A stretch of DNA of 64,000 nucleotides, taken from Metabacillus sp. KUDC1714 (GTDB lineage Bacteria > Bacillota > Bacilli > Bacillales > Bacillaceae). This document shows positions 25,278 to 33,965 of this stretch, piece by piece (the stretch's first letter is position 1; every line of letters begins with the position of its first letter). Where the stretch lies: assembly GCF_014217835.1 (NCBI RefSeq), contig NZ_CP055263.1:3351501-3415500 (forward strand), given 5' to 3'. The notes under the pieces were generated by a model, which saw only the letters and a program-made list of their open reading frames with translations, was not told the DNA's origin and did not search any database. Position numbers and translations under genes: made by a program.

Positions 25278-28187
25278 ATGACAAAGCTATTGGTAGATTC
25301 ATTAAAATGTGAATATCGTTTTAATCCGCTTGGAATTGATGTGAAGAAACCGCGTATTAGCTGGAAAATGCAATCTGACCTCCGTGGAACATTGCAAAAG
25401 GCTTACCGAATTCAAGTAGTGGTAGGTCGCGATGATTTCATGGAAATGCTATGGGATACTGGAATCGTCTATACAGATGAATCAATTCAAATTGAATATG
25501 GTGGTCCTGATTTAACACCACGAACAAGGTATTTCTACCGAATAAAGGTTTGGGATAATTTTGACCGTGAATCATCATGGAGTACTACATCTTGGTGGGA
25601 AACCGGATTGCTTGATACATCAGAGTGGAAAGCAAAGTGGATCACACCATCAACTGAACAACTTGATCCACTTTCTGAGCCAACATTTTTATTAAGAAAA
25701 GGATTTAATGTAAAGAAGGAGATAATATCAGCTCGCATTTATGGAACAGGAGTTGGCTTGTATGAATTGTTTCTAAATGGTGAGCGGGTTGGTGATGATT
25801 TACTTTCTCCGGGGTGGACAAGTTATCATAAACGATTGCAATATCAAACCTATGATGTAACTGATCTATTAACCGAAGGGTCAAACGTGGTAGGAATCGT
25901 GTTGGCTGATGGTTGGTACAAAGGGACTCTTAGTTTTGAAGACAAACGACATGTATATGGCGATAGAAGAGCGGCATTACTTCAGCTTTATGTAACATAT
26001 AGTGATGGATCGGAAGAAATGATTGTGACGGATACCACATGGAAAGCATCTACTGGTCCTATTTTATATTCAGAAATATACAATGGGGAAACGTATGATG
26101 CCAGACGTGAAATAGGTGGCTGGAGCCTTCCAAATTTTGATGATCATAATTGGAAAGGAACGATTATTCAAGATTTACCTTTCTCTAATTTGGTTGCACA
26201 GGAAAACTGGCCGACACGGGTTACAGAAGTGATTAAGCCAGTTGATGCCTTCATCACACCAGCTGGTGACACAGTTATAGATATGGGACAAAACATGGTA
26301 GGTAGAGTGAGATTCAAGGTGAGTGCCAAAGAAGGAACACGCATTGTTCTGAAGCATGCAGAGGTACTAGATAAAGAAGGCAATATTTACTTTGGAAACC
26401 TAGGAAAAGCTGAGCAAAAAATTGAGTATTTCACAAAGGGAGAAGACGTAGAAACATATGCCCCTCATTTTACTTATCAAGGATTTCGATACGTAAAGAT
26501 TGAGGGATACCCTGGACAGGAAAATGGATTACCGCTTGAAAACTTTTTTGGCGAAGTTATCCATTCAGATATGGAATTGACAGGTGAATTTGAATGTTCT
26601 AACCCTATAATCAATCAATTACAGAAAAATATCGTTTGGGGGCAACGTGGGAATTTTCTTGATTTGCCAACAGATTGCCCTCAGCGTAATGAAAGATTAG
26701 GTTGGACTGGTGATGCCCAAGTCTTTATAGATACTGCGCTTTTCAATTATCATGGGGGCCCATTTTTCACGAAGTGGCTCCGTGATTTAAAGGCTGATCA
26801 GCTTCCTGATGGAAATGTTCCAATTGTTATTCCTGCTGTTGTGGCTGGAGTTGGATCAGCGGCCTGGGGAGATGCAGCAACAATTATTCCGTGGACAGTC
26901 TATCAAAACTATGGAGATAAACGATTACTTTCTGAGCAATATGAAAGTATGAAGGCATGGGTAGAATATATTCGTAAACAAGGTAAAAGTGAATATCTAT
27001 GGAATACAGGCTTTCACTTTGGTGATTGGTTAGCACTTGATGCAAAAGAAAATAGCTTTGTAGGGGCTACACCAAAGGACTTTATTGCCACTGTATTTTA
27101 TGCTTATTCAACAAGAATACTTCGAGATACAGCAGAGGTTCTTGAGAAATCTGATGACGTACAAGAATATTGTGTCTTGCTAGAAAAGATTATCGCCCAA
27201 TTTAACGATGAATTTGTCTCACCATCAGGAAGATTGGTGTCCCCAACGCAAACAGCTCATGTCATAGCGCTCATGTTCGATTTAGTCGATGGGAAAGCTA
27301 AAGAGCGGACAGCATACGAACTAAACGAACTCATTATCCAGAACAATTATCATCTAACAACAGGGTTTGTTGGTACTCCTTATCTTTGCTTGGCCTTATC
27401 AAAAGGTGGTTATCATGAAACAGCTGTCAAATTATTGTTGCAGGAAAAATTTCCGTCTTGGCTTTACGCTGTTAACAAGGGTGCTACAACAATATGGGAG
27501 CATTGGGATAGTATAAAGGAAGATGGTTCATTCTGGAGCGATCAAATGAACTCTTTCAACCATTATGCCTACGGGTCTATTGGTAATTGGATGTATCAAA
27601 ATGTAGCGGGCCTTAGTAAAGACAAAGCTGTTCCAGCATATAAACGAATTCGTATTGAACCGAAATTTGCTGGAATTGAGTTAACTCACGCAAAAGCAGC
27701 TTTTGAATCTATGTATGGAAGAATTTTATCCTCATGGAGGCTTTCTCATGAAGAGGTTGAAATGGAAGTGGAAATTCCACCTAATACTACAGCAGATATC
27801 CTTCTGCCTTATGCAGATTTATCTGATGTTCTTGAAAGTGGTAAATTATTGATTGATTCTATGGATATTATTACCTATTTTGAATCCAAAGAGGGAGTTC
27901 GTCTTACAGTTGGTTCTGGTACCTATCACTTTAAATACCGTAACATGCGAGGATTAAAGCCAACATATTCTGAAGAGACAAGGCTTATTGATCTCCTTGA
28001 CCAAAAAGAAGCAATGAAGGTATTAGATAAATATGCTCCTGGTATAACAAAACCACCAGGAATCTTTGCAATGAAATCACAAACATTGATAGCGTTAGCT
28101 GATTTTCCAGAGTCAAATCTTACAGGAGACATGGTAAGAGCTCTTATTGAGGAGTTAAATAAAATTGAATGGGAGTTAGTTAAATAA
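25278..28187 (+). CDS. GH78 alpha-L-rhamnosidase (second copy)
   Basis: Paralogue of the enzyme at 17665-20496 (969 aa). The open frame begins at 25227, but GAGAGGGG places the start at ATG 25278, giving MTKLLVDSLKCEYRFNPLG. Beta-sandwich domains (SARIYGTGVGLYELFLNGER at about 150-170, VLADGWYKGTLSFED) precede the alpha barrel with DCPQRNERLGWTGD at 466-479 and TTIWEHW with E741. No signal peptide is present. The tail of about 85 residues after the final beta domain contains ETRLIDLLDQ and a proline-rich turn, and resembles the tail of the first copy. Two copies with different promoters may differ in linkage specificity. Confidence 0.95.
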   Translation: MTKLLVDSLKCEYRFNPLGIDVKKPRISWKMQSDLRGTLQKAYRIQVVVGRDDFMEMLWDTGIVYTDESIQIEYGGPDLTPRTRYFYRIKVWDNFDRESSWSTTSWWETGLLDTSEWKAKWITPSTEQLDPLSEPTFLLRKGFNVKKEIISARIYGTGVGLYELFLNGERVGDDLLSPGWTSYHKRLQYQTYDVTDLLTEGSNVVGIVLADGWYKGTLSFEDKRHVYGDRRAALLQLYVTYSDGSEEMIVTDTTWKASTGPILYSEIYNGETYDARREIGGWSLPNFDDHNWKGTIIQDLPFSNLVAQENWPTRVTEVIKPVDAFITPAGDTVIDMGQNMVGRVRFKVSAKEGTRIVLKHAEVLDKEGNIYFGNLGKAEQKIEYFTKGEDVETYAPHFTYQGFRYVKIEGYPGQENGLPLENFFGEVIHSDMELTGEFECSNPIINQLQKNIVWGQRGNFLDLPTDCPQRNERLGWTGDAQVFIDTALFNYHGGPFFTKWLRDLKADQLPDGNVPIVIPAVVAGVGSAAWGDAATIIPWTVYQNYGDKRLLSEQYESMKAWVEYIRKQGKSEYLWNTGFHFGDWLALDAKENSFVGATPKDFIATVFYAYSTRILRDTAEVLEKSDDVQEYCVLLEKIIAQFNDEFVSPSGRLVSPTQTAHVIALMFDLVDGKAKERTAYELNELIIQNNYHLTTGFVGTPYLCLALSKGGYHETAVKLLLQEKFPSWLYAVNKGATTIWEHWDSIKEDGSFWSDQMNSFNHYAYGSIGNWMYQNVAGLSKDKAVPAYKRIRIEPKFAGIELTHAKAAFESMYGRILSSWRLSHEEVEMEVEIPPNTTADILLPYADLSDVLESGKLLIDSMDIITYFESKEGVRLTVGSGTYHFKYRNMRGLKPTYSEETRLIDLLDQKEAMKVLDKYAPGITKPPGIFAMKSQTLIALADFPESNLTGDMVRALIEELNKIEWELVK

Positions 28188-28285
28188 AGTTCTTTTATGT
28201 TGGTTGAAATTCAATAAACTATATTAACCTCACAAATTTTAATTTTTACAGGGTAGTAATCAGTGGTTAAAATTCTAAGAGTAAG

Positions 28286-28329
28286 AAGCTTCAGTTCCTT
28301 AGTATAATAAAAGGGATTGGAGCTTTTTT
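28286..28329 (+). terminator. Terminator of GH1-GH78 operon
   Basis: AAGCTTCAGTTCCTT pairs, with G-U pairs, with AAGGGATTGGAGCTT and is followed by TTTTTG. The remaining gap to 28481 shows no gene. Confidence 0.75.
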
Positions 28330-28481
28330 GTAGGATATTCACTAACTGTATAAAGGGATTTTGTGAGAAAATCAAGAATATGTTCATACGAATATTTAGT
28401 TAATCGATATAACCTGGCTATTTTAAAGGCTTGAAATTATTTATAAAATTATAACTATCATTATTAGGGGGAGTAATCTTC

Positions 28482-29414
28482 TTGAATATCAATAATTTAT
28501 TATCAGGTAAAACTTCATTAAACAAATATGTTCATCATTTATCTTTTAATGAAGTAGCTTTTCATGTTCATTATTGGGGAGTTATGCCTAATCATTATAA
28601 TACTTTACTTCATAAACACTCTTTTTTTGAGGTGTGTTTTGTTGTAGATGGTGAAGGTGAATATATAGATAATAACTCTACCTATAAGTTACAAAAAAAT
28701 ACCTTATTTCTTTCAAGGCCTAATGTTTTACATCAAATTAAGAGCGAGGATGGATTATTCCTTCTCTATATTGGATTAGAATTAATAGAATCAGAATCTA
28801 ATGACAAATGGTTAAAGATTATGGAGCAAATTGAGGAATGTACCGAGATTATTATTGATGTTGAAGAAAGGGCATCTTTTTCATTACTTTGGGAATCATT
28901 GCTTTCTCAGGCTTCTCAAAACGACCATCCCTTTTTTGAAGAAATACTTATGAATATAGCAAACTCCTTGATTCTTTCATTACTAGAAAGATTCAGTCCA
29001 ATGGATGCGGATAGCTCAAATCAAAACATATCAAATGAAGAGACATCACCAATTTTAATGCAAGCAAAGCTTTATATTCAAGATAATTTATCTGATACAT
29101 TAAAACTCAGTGATATAGCTAAACATTTACATATTTCTAGTCGGCACTTATCAAGACTGTTTGTGAAAGAACTAGGAGTTAGTTATTCTGAGTATGTGAA
29201 AAAAGAGAGGATACAAAAATCAGCTATGTTACTAAAAACTACAAATTTAAGTATCAAAGAAATTAGCGAACAAACAGGTTTTAAAAATGTGCATTACTTT
29301 ACTCGTGTGTTCTCAGCTACAGTTAGAAATCCTCCTGGCAATTTTCGCACACTGTATACGAATCAAGAAAAAAAGACATATTCAGAGAAAGAGAAACCTT
29401 CACTACAAGAGTGA
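28482..29414 (+). CDS. AraC-family transcriptional regulator
   Basis: Regulator of 310 aa starting at TTG, preceded by AGGGGGAG. The cupin domain spans about residues 35-110 (LHKHSFFEVCFVVDGEGEY, LSRPNVLHQIK) and the double HTH about 195-295 (LKLSDIAKHLHISSRHLSRL, SIKEISEQTGFKNVHYFTRV). It precedes the second TIM-barrel/porter/dehydrogenase cassette, mirroring the regulator at 8795 before the first one. A sugar or inositol-type ligand is likely. Its terminator overlaps the last codons. Confidence 0.92.
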   Translation: MNINNLLSGKTSLNKYVHHLSFNEVAFHVHYWGVMPNHYNTLLHKHSFFEVCFVVDGEGEYIDNNSTYKLQKNTLFLSRPNVLHQIKSEDGLFLLYIGLELIESESNDKWLKIMEQIEECTEIIIDVEERASFSLLWESLLSQASQNDHPFFEEILMNIANSLILSLLERFSPMDADSSNQNISNEETSPILMQAKLYIQDNLSDTLKLSDIAKHLHISSRHLSRLFVKELGVSYSEYVKKERIQKSAMLLKTTNLSIKEISEQTGFKNVHYFTRVFSATVRNPPGNFRTLYTNQEKKTYSEKEKPSLQE

Positions 29415-29424
29415 GGTTTTTTTA
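29394..29424 (+). terminator. Terminator overlapping the AraC stop codon
   Basis: AAACCTTCACT pairs with AGTGAGGTTT and is followed by TTTTAATTTT. Confidence 0.75.
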
Positions 29425-29544
29425 ATTTTGTTAGATATGTCCTGAAAGTATAAAAAAGTAGTCTATTTTGTGTAAATACATCGAGCCAAATGGTGTATAT
29501 AATCATACTAGAAGTGATACAGATTACTATCTATCCACAAAAAA

Positions 29545-29673
29545 ATGATAACGATTACAATGGTGATTTTATTGGGTTGGGCATTTTTAAAACCAATATA
29601 TGATTATCTTAAATTAGGTAGCTTTTTAGAGAGGAATCGTTATCATGTAGTACAAAGAAATGAAGGAATTTAG
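29545..29673 (+). other. Possible small membrane peptide or gene fragment
   Basis: A 42-codon frame encodes one hydrophobic stretch (MITITMVILLGWAFL) and a charged tail (LERNRYHVVQRNEGI). No ribosome site precedes its ATG, and the cre site at 29546 overlaps it, so it may be chance or a decayed gene. No homologue is recognised. It is the only frame of note in the 395-base gap before the next cassette. Confidence 0.2.
29546..29559 (+). promoter_or_regulatory. cre site upstream of second cassette
   Basis: TGATAACGATTACA matches TGWNANCGNTNWCA at every position. It lies 251 bases before the next start codon, rather far, so its target promoter is uncertain. Confidence 0.5.
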
Positions 29674-29809
29674 TATTTGGTGTCCTAAAAACATAAAGGT
29701 GTTGAAATTTATACTTGATTCCAAATTGTTTATTTATTGCAAACGTGGTTAGGTATTAATTTAGTTCATTTTACTTAATATTAGATAAGTTCTTTTAGGA
29801 GGAATTGAT

Positions 29810-30790
29810 ATGATGAAAACAGGGTTAGTAACTGATATTCTAGGATACATGTCATTTGAAGAAATGCTTGATACATGTGTTGAAAATGGTGTGGAATCCC
29901 TAGAGTTAGGTTGTGGAAACTGGTCAAAAGCACCACATGTAAATTTAGATCTTTTACTTGATAGTTCTGTTCATAGGGAAAAGTTTCTAGATGCTATTAA
30001 AAGAAGAGGACTCGAAATCGCTGCTTTGAACTGTTCAGGTAATCAACTAGAACCAACTGAAGAGGGGCAGGAACATAAAGAAGTTGTTGAAAAAACGTTT
30101 CGACTTGCAGGACTTTTAGGAGTGGAAACAATTGTTATGATGTCAGGTTGTCCTAGTAGTGGTCCAAATGATGTGACACCGAATTGGTTGACACATCCAA
30201 TATTACCTTCACATTTTAAAACTCTTGAGTGGCAATGGAATGAAGTTGCTTTCCCGTATTGGGAAAAGGCTGTAAAAGTTGCTAAAGAGTATGGGGTGAA
30301 TAAGATCGCTATTGAGAATCTAGGCTGTAACCTAGTCCATAATCCAGAAACGCTATTTAAATTAAGAAATGAGATAGGTGATATGGTTGGAATGAATTTT
30401 GATCCAAGTCACTTATTTTGGATGGGAGGTAACCCTATCTTAGCTGCAAGAGAATTAGGGGATGCGATCTATCATGTACATGCGAAAGATGTCCGAATCG
30501 AAAGAGGCATTAATGATATTAATGGTCTTATTGATGTGAAACCAATGGAAAGTTTCCAAACTCGTTCGTGGAATTACGTAGCATTAGGCTATGGACATGA
30601 TGTTAGCTATTGGAAGGAATTTTTCACAGTCATTAAGATGACAGGTTATCAAGGGCCAGTTGTACTTGAAATGGAGGACTTAACGATGGATCCTCTGACA
30701 GGAGTTAAAAAGTCAATGGATGTGTTAAAAGAAGCTTTACCAAGAGATTTTCAGAAGGGGAAAAGTCAATCACTTATTAACGTCAGATAA
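29810..30790 (+). CDS. Sugar isomerase/epimerase-family TIM-barrel protein
   Basis: Cytoplasmic TIM-barrel protein (326 aa) of the xylose-isomerase-like superfamily. Metal-binding positions appear as KIAIENLG (~165), GMNFDPSHLFWMGG (~197), IYHVHAKDVRIE (~222) and VVLEMED (~287). It belongs to a different subgroup from the IolE-like protein at 9988. The exact reaction is unknown; epimerisation, dehydration or 3-keto-glycoside cleavage are possible. It opens an operon with the IolT-like porter 25 bases downstream, then the Gfo/Idh/MocA enzyme. TAGGAGG precedes the start, which has two consecutive ATG codons. Confidence 0.88.
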   Translation: MMKTGLVTDILGYMSFEEMLDTCVENGVESLELGCGNWSKAPHVNLDLLLDSSVHREKFLDAIKRRGLEIAALNCSGNQLEPTEEGQEHKEVVEKTFRLAGLLGVETIVMMSGCPSSGPNDVTPNWLTHPILPSHFKTLEWQWNEVAFPYWEKAVKVAKEYGVNKIAIENLGCNLVHNPETLFKLRNEIGDMVGMNFDPSHLFWMGGNPILAARELGDAIYHVHAKDVRIERGINDINGLIDVKPMESFQTRSWNYVALGYGHDVSYWKEFFTVIKMTGYQGPVVLEMEDLTMDPLTGVKKSMDVLKEALPRDFQKGKSQSLINVR

Positions 30791-30815
30791 AAATCAAAAG
30801 AAGGGGATGGTTTTT

Positions 30816-32240
30816 ATGGATGGAAAACTGAGGAAAAACTCTTTTTTAGGAACAATTATTTTGGTTTCAACATTAGGGGGGTTACTATTCGGATACGATA
30901 CAGGTGTTATAAATGGTGCTTTGCCTTTTATGTCTGAGGATCTTGGGCTCAACTCTTTTACTGAGGGTCTAGTTGCAAGTTCACTCCTTTTTGGAGCAGC
31001 ATTAGGTGCAGTATTTGGAGGACGGCTTTCTGATTTTAACGGACGTCGAAAAAACATTCTCTATCTTGCGGTACTGTTCTTTATTGGAACAATTGGTTGT
31101 ACGCTTGCACCAAATGTTACTACCATGGTGATTTTTCGATTTTTACTAGGGCTAGCAGTAGGAGGATCATCGGTAACAGTACCGACTTATTTAGCTGAAA
31201 TGTCACCTGTTGAAAGAAGGGGGCGAGTAGTTACACAAAATGAATTAATGATTGTAGGTGGGCAATTATTAGCCTTCGTTTTCAATGCCATTTTAGGTAA
31301 TACCTTGGGTGATACTACTCACGTTTGGAGGTATATGCTAGTTATTGCAGCATTACCAGCAATTTTTCTCTTTATTGGTATGTTAAGAGTTCCTGAAAGC
31401 CCTCGTTGGCTCATATTAAAGGGAAGAAAAGATAGTGCTTTAAGTATCCTCAGGCAGATACGTGAGACAGATAAAGCAGAATCAGAGTTTAAAGAAATCG
31501 AAGCAGCTATTGCTAAAGAATCCGATACACAGAAAGCATCGTATAAGGATATGGCTGTACCCTGGGTACGTCGTATCGTATTTCTAGGAATCGGTATTGC
31601 GATCGTGCAACAAATTACTGGGGTAAACTCTATCATGTATTATGGGACAGAAATCCTAAAAGATGCAGGTTTTAAAACAGAGGCGGCTTTAATCGCTAAT
31701 ATTGCGAATGGATTAATATCAGTTATAGCGGTTTGCATAGGTATTTGGCTCTTAGGGAAGGTTCGACGTCGGCGGATGTTAATAATTGGATTGATTGGAA
31801 CGACTACAGCCCTGATGCTTATAGGAATATTCTCTAAAGTACTGGAGGGTTCTGTAGCATTACCATATGTAGTACTTAGCTTAACAGTTATGTTTCTAGC
31901 ATTTATGCAGGGGGCAATTGCACCTGTAACATGGCTTATGCTCGCAGAAATTTTCCCGCTGAGGCTTAGAGGATTTGGAATGGGAATTAGTGTGTTTTGT
32001 CTTTGGATAACGAATTTTATTATTGGTTTGGCTTTTCCGGTATTACTTGAAAGTATTGGGCTATCTACAACATTCTTTGTCTTTGCGGGAATGGGGGTAT
32101 TTGCTATCGCATTTGTGAAGAAGTATTTGCCTGAGACAAAGGATCGAACACTTGAGGAATTAGAACTCTATTTCCGTAATTATAATGGAAAGCAGAATAA
32201 AGAAGAAGCATTAGAAGTCGAGTATAGAAGTAACTTATAA
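30816..32240 (+). CDS. IolT-like sugar/inositol:proton symporter (MFS), second copy
   Basis: Sugar porter of 474 aa with 12 membrane segments. The first ATG at 30807 overlaps the AAGGGG ribosome site, so ATG 30816 is preferred. Motifs: GGLLFGYDTGVINGALPFM, SDFNGRRKN, PESPRWLILKG, QQITGVNSIMYYGTEIL and PETKDRTLEELE. It is even closer to B. subtilis IolT than the copy at 12361 (GGRLSDFNGRRKNIL, VPWVRRIVFLGIGIAIVQQ). Probable uptake of inositol or a related polyol or sugar for the flanking enzymes. Confidence 0.93.
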   Translation: MDGKLRKNSFLGTIILVSTLGGLLFGYDTGVINGALPFMSEDLGLNSFTEGLVASSLLFGAALGAVFGGRLSDFNGRRKNILYLAVLFFIGTIGCTLAPNVTTMVIFRFLLGLAVGGSSVTVPTYLAEMSPVERRGRVVTQNELMIVGGQLLAFVFNAILGNTLGDTTHVWRYMLVIAALPAIFLFIGMLRVPESPRWLILKGRKDSALSILRQIRETDKAESEFKEIEAAIAKESDTQKASYKDMAVPWVRRIVFLGIGIAIVQQITGVNSIMYYGTEILKDAGFKTEAALIANIANGLISVIAVCIGIWLLGKVRRRRMLIIGLIGTTTALMLIGIFSKVLEGSVALPYVVLSLTVMFLAFMQGAIAPVTWLMLAEIFPLRLRGFGMGISVFCLWITNFIIGLAFPVLLESIGLSTTFFVFAGMGVFAIAFVKKYLPETKDRTLEELELYFRNYNGKQNKEEALEVEYRSNL

Positions 32241-32279
32241 TCCTAATTTTCATTATATAACACTATTAATTTGTATTTG

Positions 32280-32293
32280 TGTAAACGGTACCA
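32280..32293 (+). promoter_or_regulatory. cre-like site upstream of second dehydrogenase
   Basis: TGTAAACGGTACCA differs from the cre core TGWNANCGNTNWCA at one position. It lies in the 125-base gap between porter and dehydrogenase. Confidence 0.4.
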
Positions 32294-32365
32294 TTTTATA
32301 TTTTATTGGGAATTTAGGGGTAATAAAAATAATTTGACAATTTAACTGAAAGCGAGGAGATTTTG

Positions 32366-33568
32366 ATGTTAAATGGAGAGAAGAAAATTGAAAGACCATT
32401 ACGCTGGGCTATGGTTGGTGGTGGAAGACATGGGCAAGTTGGTTATAAACACCGTATTGGGGCTTTAAGAGACAATACTGCTTTTAAACTAGTAGCAGGT
32501 GCATTTGATATTGATCCTGAAAGAGGAAAAGATTTTGGTACGAACATAGGTGTTGAAGAAAATCGTTGCTACCCAGATTATAAAACGATGTTTGTCAAAG
32601 AAGCTACACGTGAGGATGGAATTGAAGTTATTTCAATTGCTACACCGAATGGAACTCACTATGAAATCTGCAAAGCAGCACTAGAAGCCAATTTACATGT
32701 CATTTGTGAAAAACCTTTATTTTTTACTAGTGAAGAGGTTTTAGAAATTAAGGAACTTGCTGAGCAGAAAGGGAAAATTGTCGGAGTAACTTATGGATTC
32801 TCTGGTAATCAAATGTTACTTCAAATGCGAGCAATGATTGAAAAAGGGGATATTGGAGAAATTCGTGTAGTTGATCTGCAATATACACATGGCTTTAATG
32901 CTACTGATGACGCAGATAAATTCAGTGAAGCCCAAAAATGGAGAGTAGATCCGAAAATTGCTGGGCCAAGCTTTGTTCTAGGTGATCTATCTACACACAC
33001 CTATTATATGTCACAGTTAATTATGCCTCATATGAAAATTAAAAAGTTATTATGTGATCGCCAAAGTTTTATTAGTAGTCGTGCTCCACTAGAGGATAAT
33101 GCACACGTTATTATGCATTATGAAAATGGTGCTGTAGGTACTATGTGGACTTCTTCCATTAATGCAGGGTGTATGGATGGTCATAGAATTCGTATAGTTG
33201 GATCAAAGGCTAGCCTAGAGTGGTGGGATAGCAATCCTGGTGAACTTAGATATGAAGTTCAAGGAGAACCGATTCAAACATTAATTCGAGCAATGCCATA
33301 TTTGGATGACATGTGTAATGCTGATGAGAGATTAGGAGCATTACATGTAGAAGGTTTATCTGAATCATGGGCAAATATATATTTAAAGTTTGCTAGAGCA
33401 ATTGATGCGAAAAATCGCGGTGATGAAGAAGCATTAAGTAAAATGGTATACCCTGATATTAATGCTGGACTTGAAGGAGTTCGTTGGATTGAAAATTGTG
33501 TTCGTTCAGCAGATAATGGTGCTGTGTGGGTAGATTTTAATGAGGTTTATGAAAAAACGTTAAGTTAA
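32366..33568 (+). CDS. Gfo/Idh/MocA-family sugar dehydrogenase, second copy
   Basis: NAD(P)-dependent oxidoreductase (400 aa from ATG 32366; a TTG directly before it is also in frame). The Rossmann start is RWAMVGGGRHGQVGYKHR, followed by CEKPL with catalytic K116 and GDLSTHT with D207 and H211. It is clearly homologous throughout to the enzyme at 10947, for example WRVDPKIAGPSFVLGDLSTH against WRVDPKVAGPSYVLGDLGTH. AGCGAGGAG precedes the start. It should oxidise a sugar, inositol or glycoside hydroxyl; the product may pass to the TIM-barrel protein at 29810. The substrate is unknown. Confidence 0.92.
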   Translation: MLNGEKKIERPLRWAMVGGGRHGQVGYKHRIGALRDNTAFKLVAGAFDIDPERGKDFGTNIGVEENRCYPDYKTMFVKEATREDGIEVISIATPNGTHYEICKAALEANLHVICEKPLFFTSEEVLEIKELAEQKGKIVGVTYGFSGNQMLLQMRAMIEKGDIGEIRVVDLQYTHGFNATDDADKFSEAQKWRVDPKIAGPSFVLGDLSTHTYYMSQLIMPHMKIKKLLCDRQSFISSRAPLEDNAHVIMHYENGAVGTMWTSSINAGCMDGHRIRIVGSKASLEWWDSNPGELRYEVQGEPIQTLIRAMPYLDDMCNADERLGALHVEGLSESWANIYLKFARAIDAKNRGDEEALSKMVYPDINAGLEGVRWIENCVRSADNGAVWVDFNEVYEKTLS

Positions 33569-33601
33569 AAAATAGTTAAGTTCATAAGTAATCATTCATT
33601 G

Positions 33602-33645
33602 TACGTAACCTTTGGAAGTATTTCTGGAGGTTACGTTTTTTCTTT
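33602..33645 (+). terminator. Terminator of second cassette
   Basis: CGTAACCT and AGGTTACG arms with a partly paired interior, followed by TTTTTTCTTTT. Confidence 0.8.
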
Positions 33646-33721
33646 TGAAAGGGGGGAGGGTGAATGGGTTACAGATTGGTATTCACCATAATAGCAACCA
33701 ATAAAGTTATTTTTTGATCAT

Positions 33722-33740
33722 TAAGGAAAGTGCTTTCCTA
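33722..33740. promoter_or_regulatory. LacI-type operator O1
   Basis: TAAGGAAAGTGCTTTCCTA contains AGGAAAG and CTTTCCT as inverted arms around TG. A near-identical site lies 181 bases downstream (33903), so a looped repressor complex is possible. The best candidate regulator is the LacI protein at 37939. Confidence 0.6.
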
Positions 33741-33866
33741 CGAAAAAAATTTCCTTGGTGTAGTTTTAAATTAAAAGATGATAGTGAATGCTTATATAGC
33801 AGGTGTTATTGAAAATTGATACAAAGAAAAAGGTCCATCCTAAGTAATTTTTAAATTAAAAATAGT

Positions 33867-33895
33867 TTGACTAATTAAATGTAACGGCTTACAAT
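33867..33895 (+). promoter_or_regulatory. SigA-type promoter of third cassette
   Basis: TTGACT and TACAAT are separated by 17 bases. The predicted start of transcription falls at the edge of operator O2, a classic repression geometry. Confidence 0.6.
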
Positions 33896-33902
33896 GTGAA
33901 AG

Positions 33903-33921
33903 TAAGGAAAGTACTTTCCTA
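33903..33921. promoter_or_regulatory. LacI-type operator O2
   Basis: TAAGGAAAGTACTTTCCTA contains a perfect 16-base palindrome (AGGAAAGTACTTTCCT) just after the -10 box at 33890. Binding would block transcription of the dehydrogenase gene. Confidence 0.65.
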
Positions 33922-33965
33922 AAATGCACATAGTGTTAACTACATAAATTTCAGGAGGCATTGTT

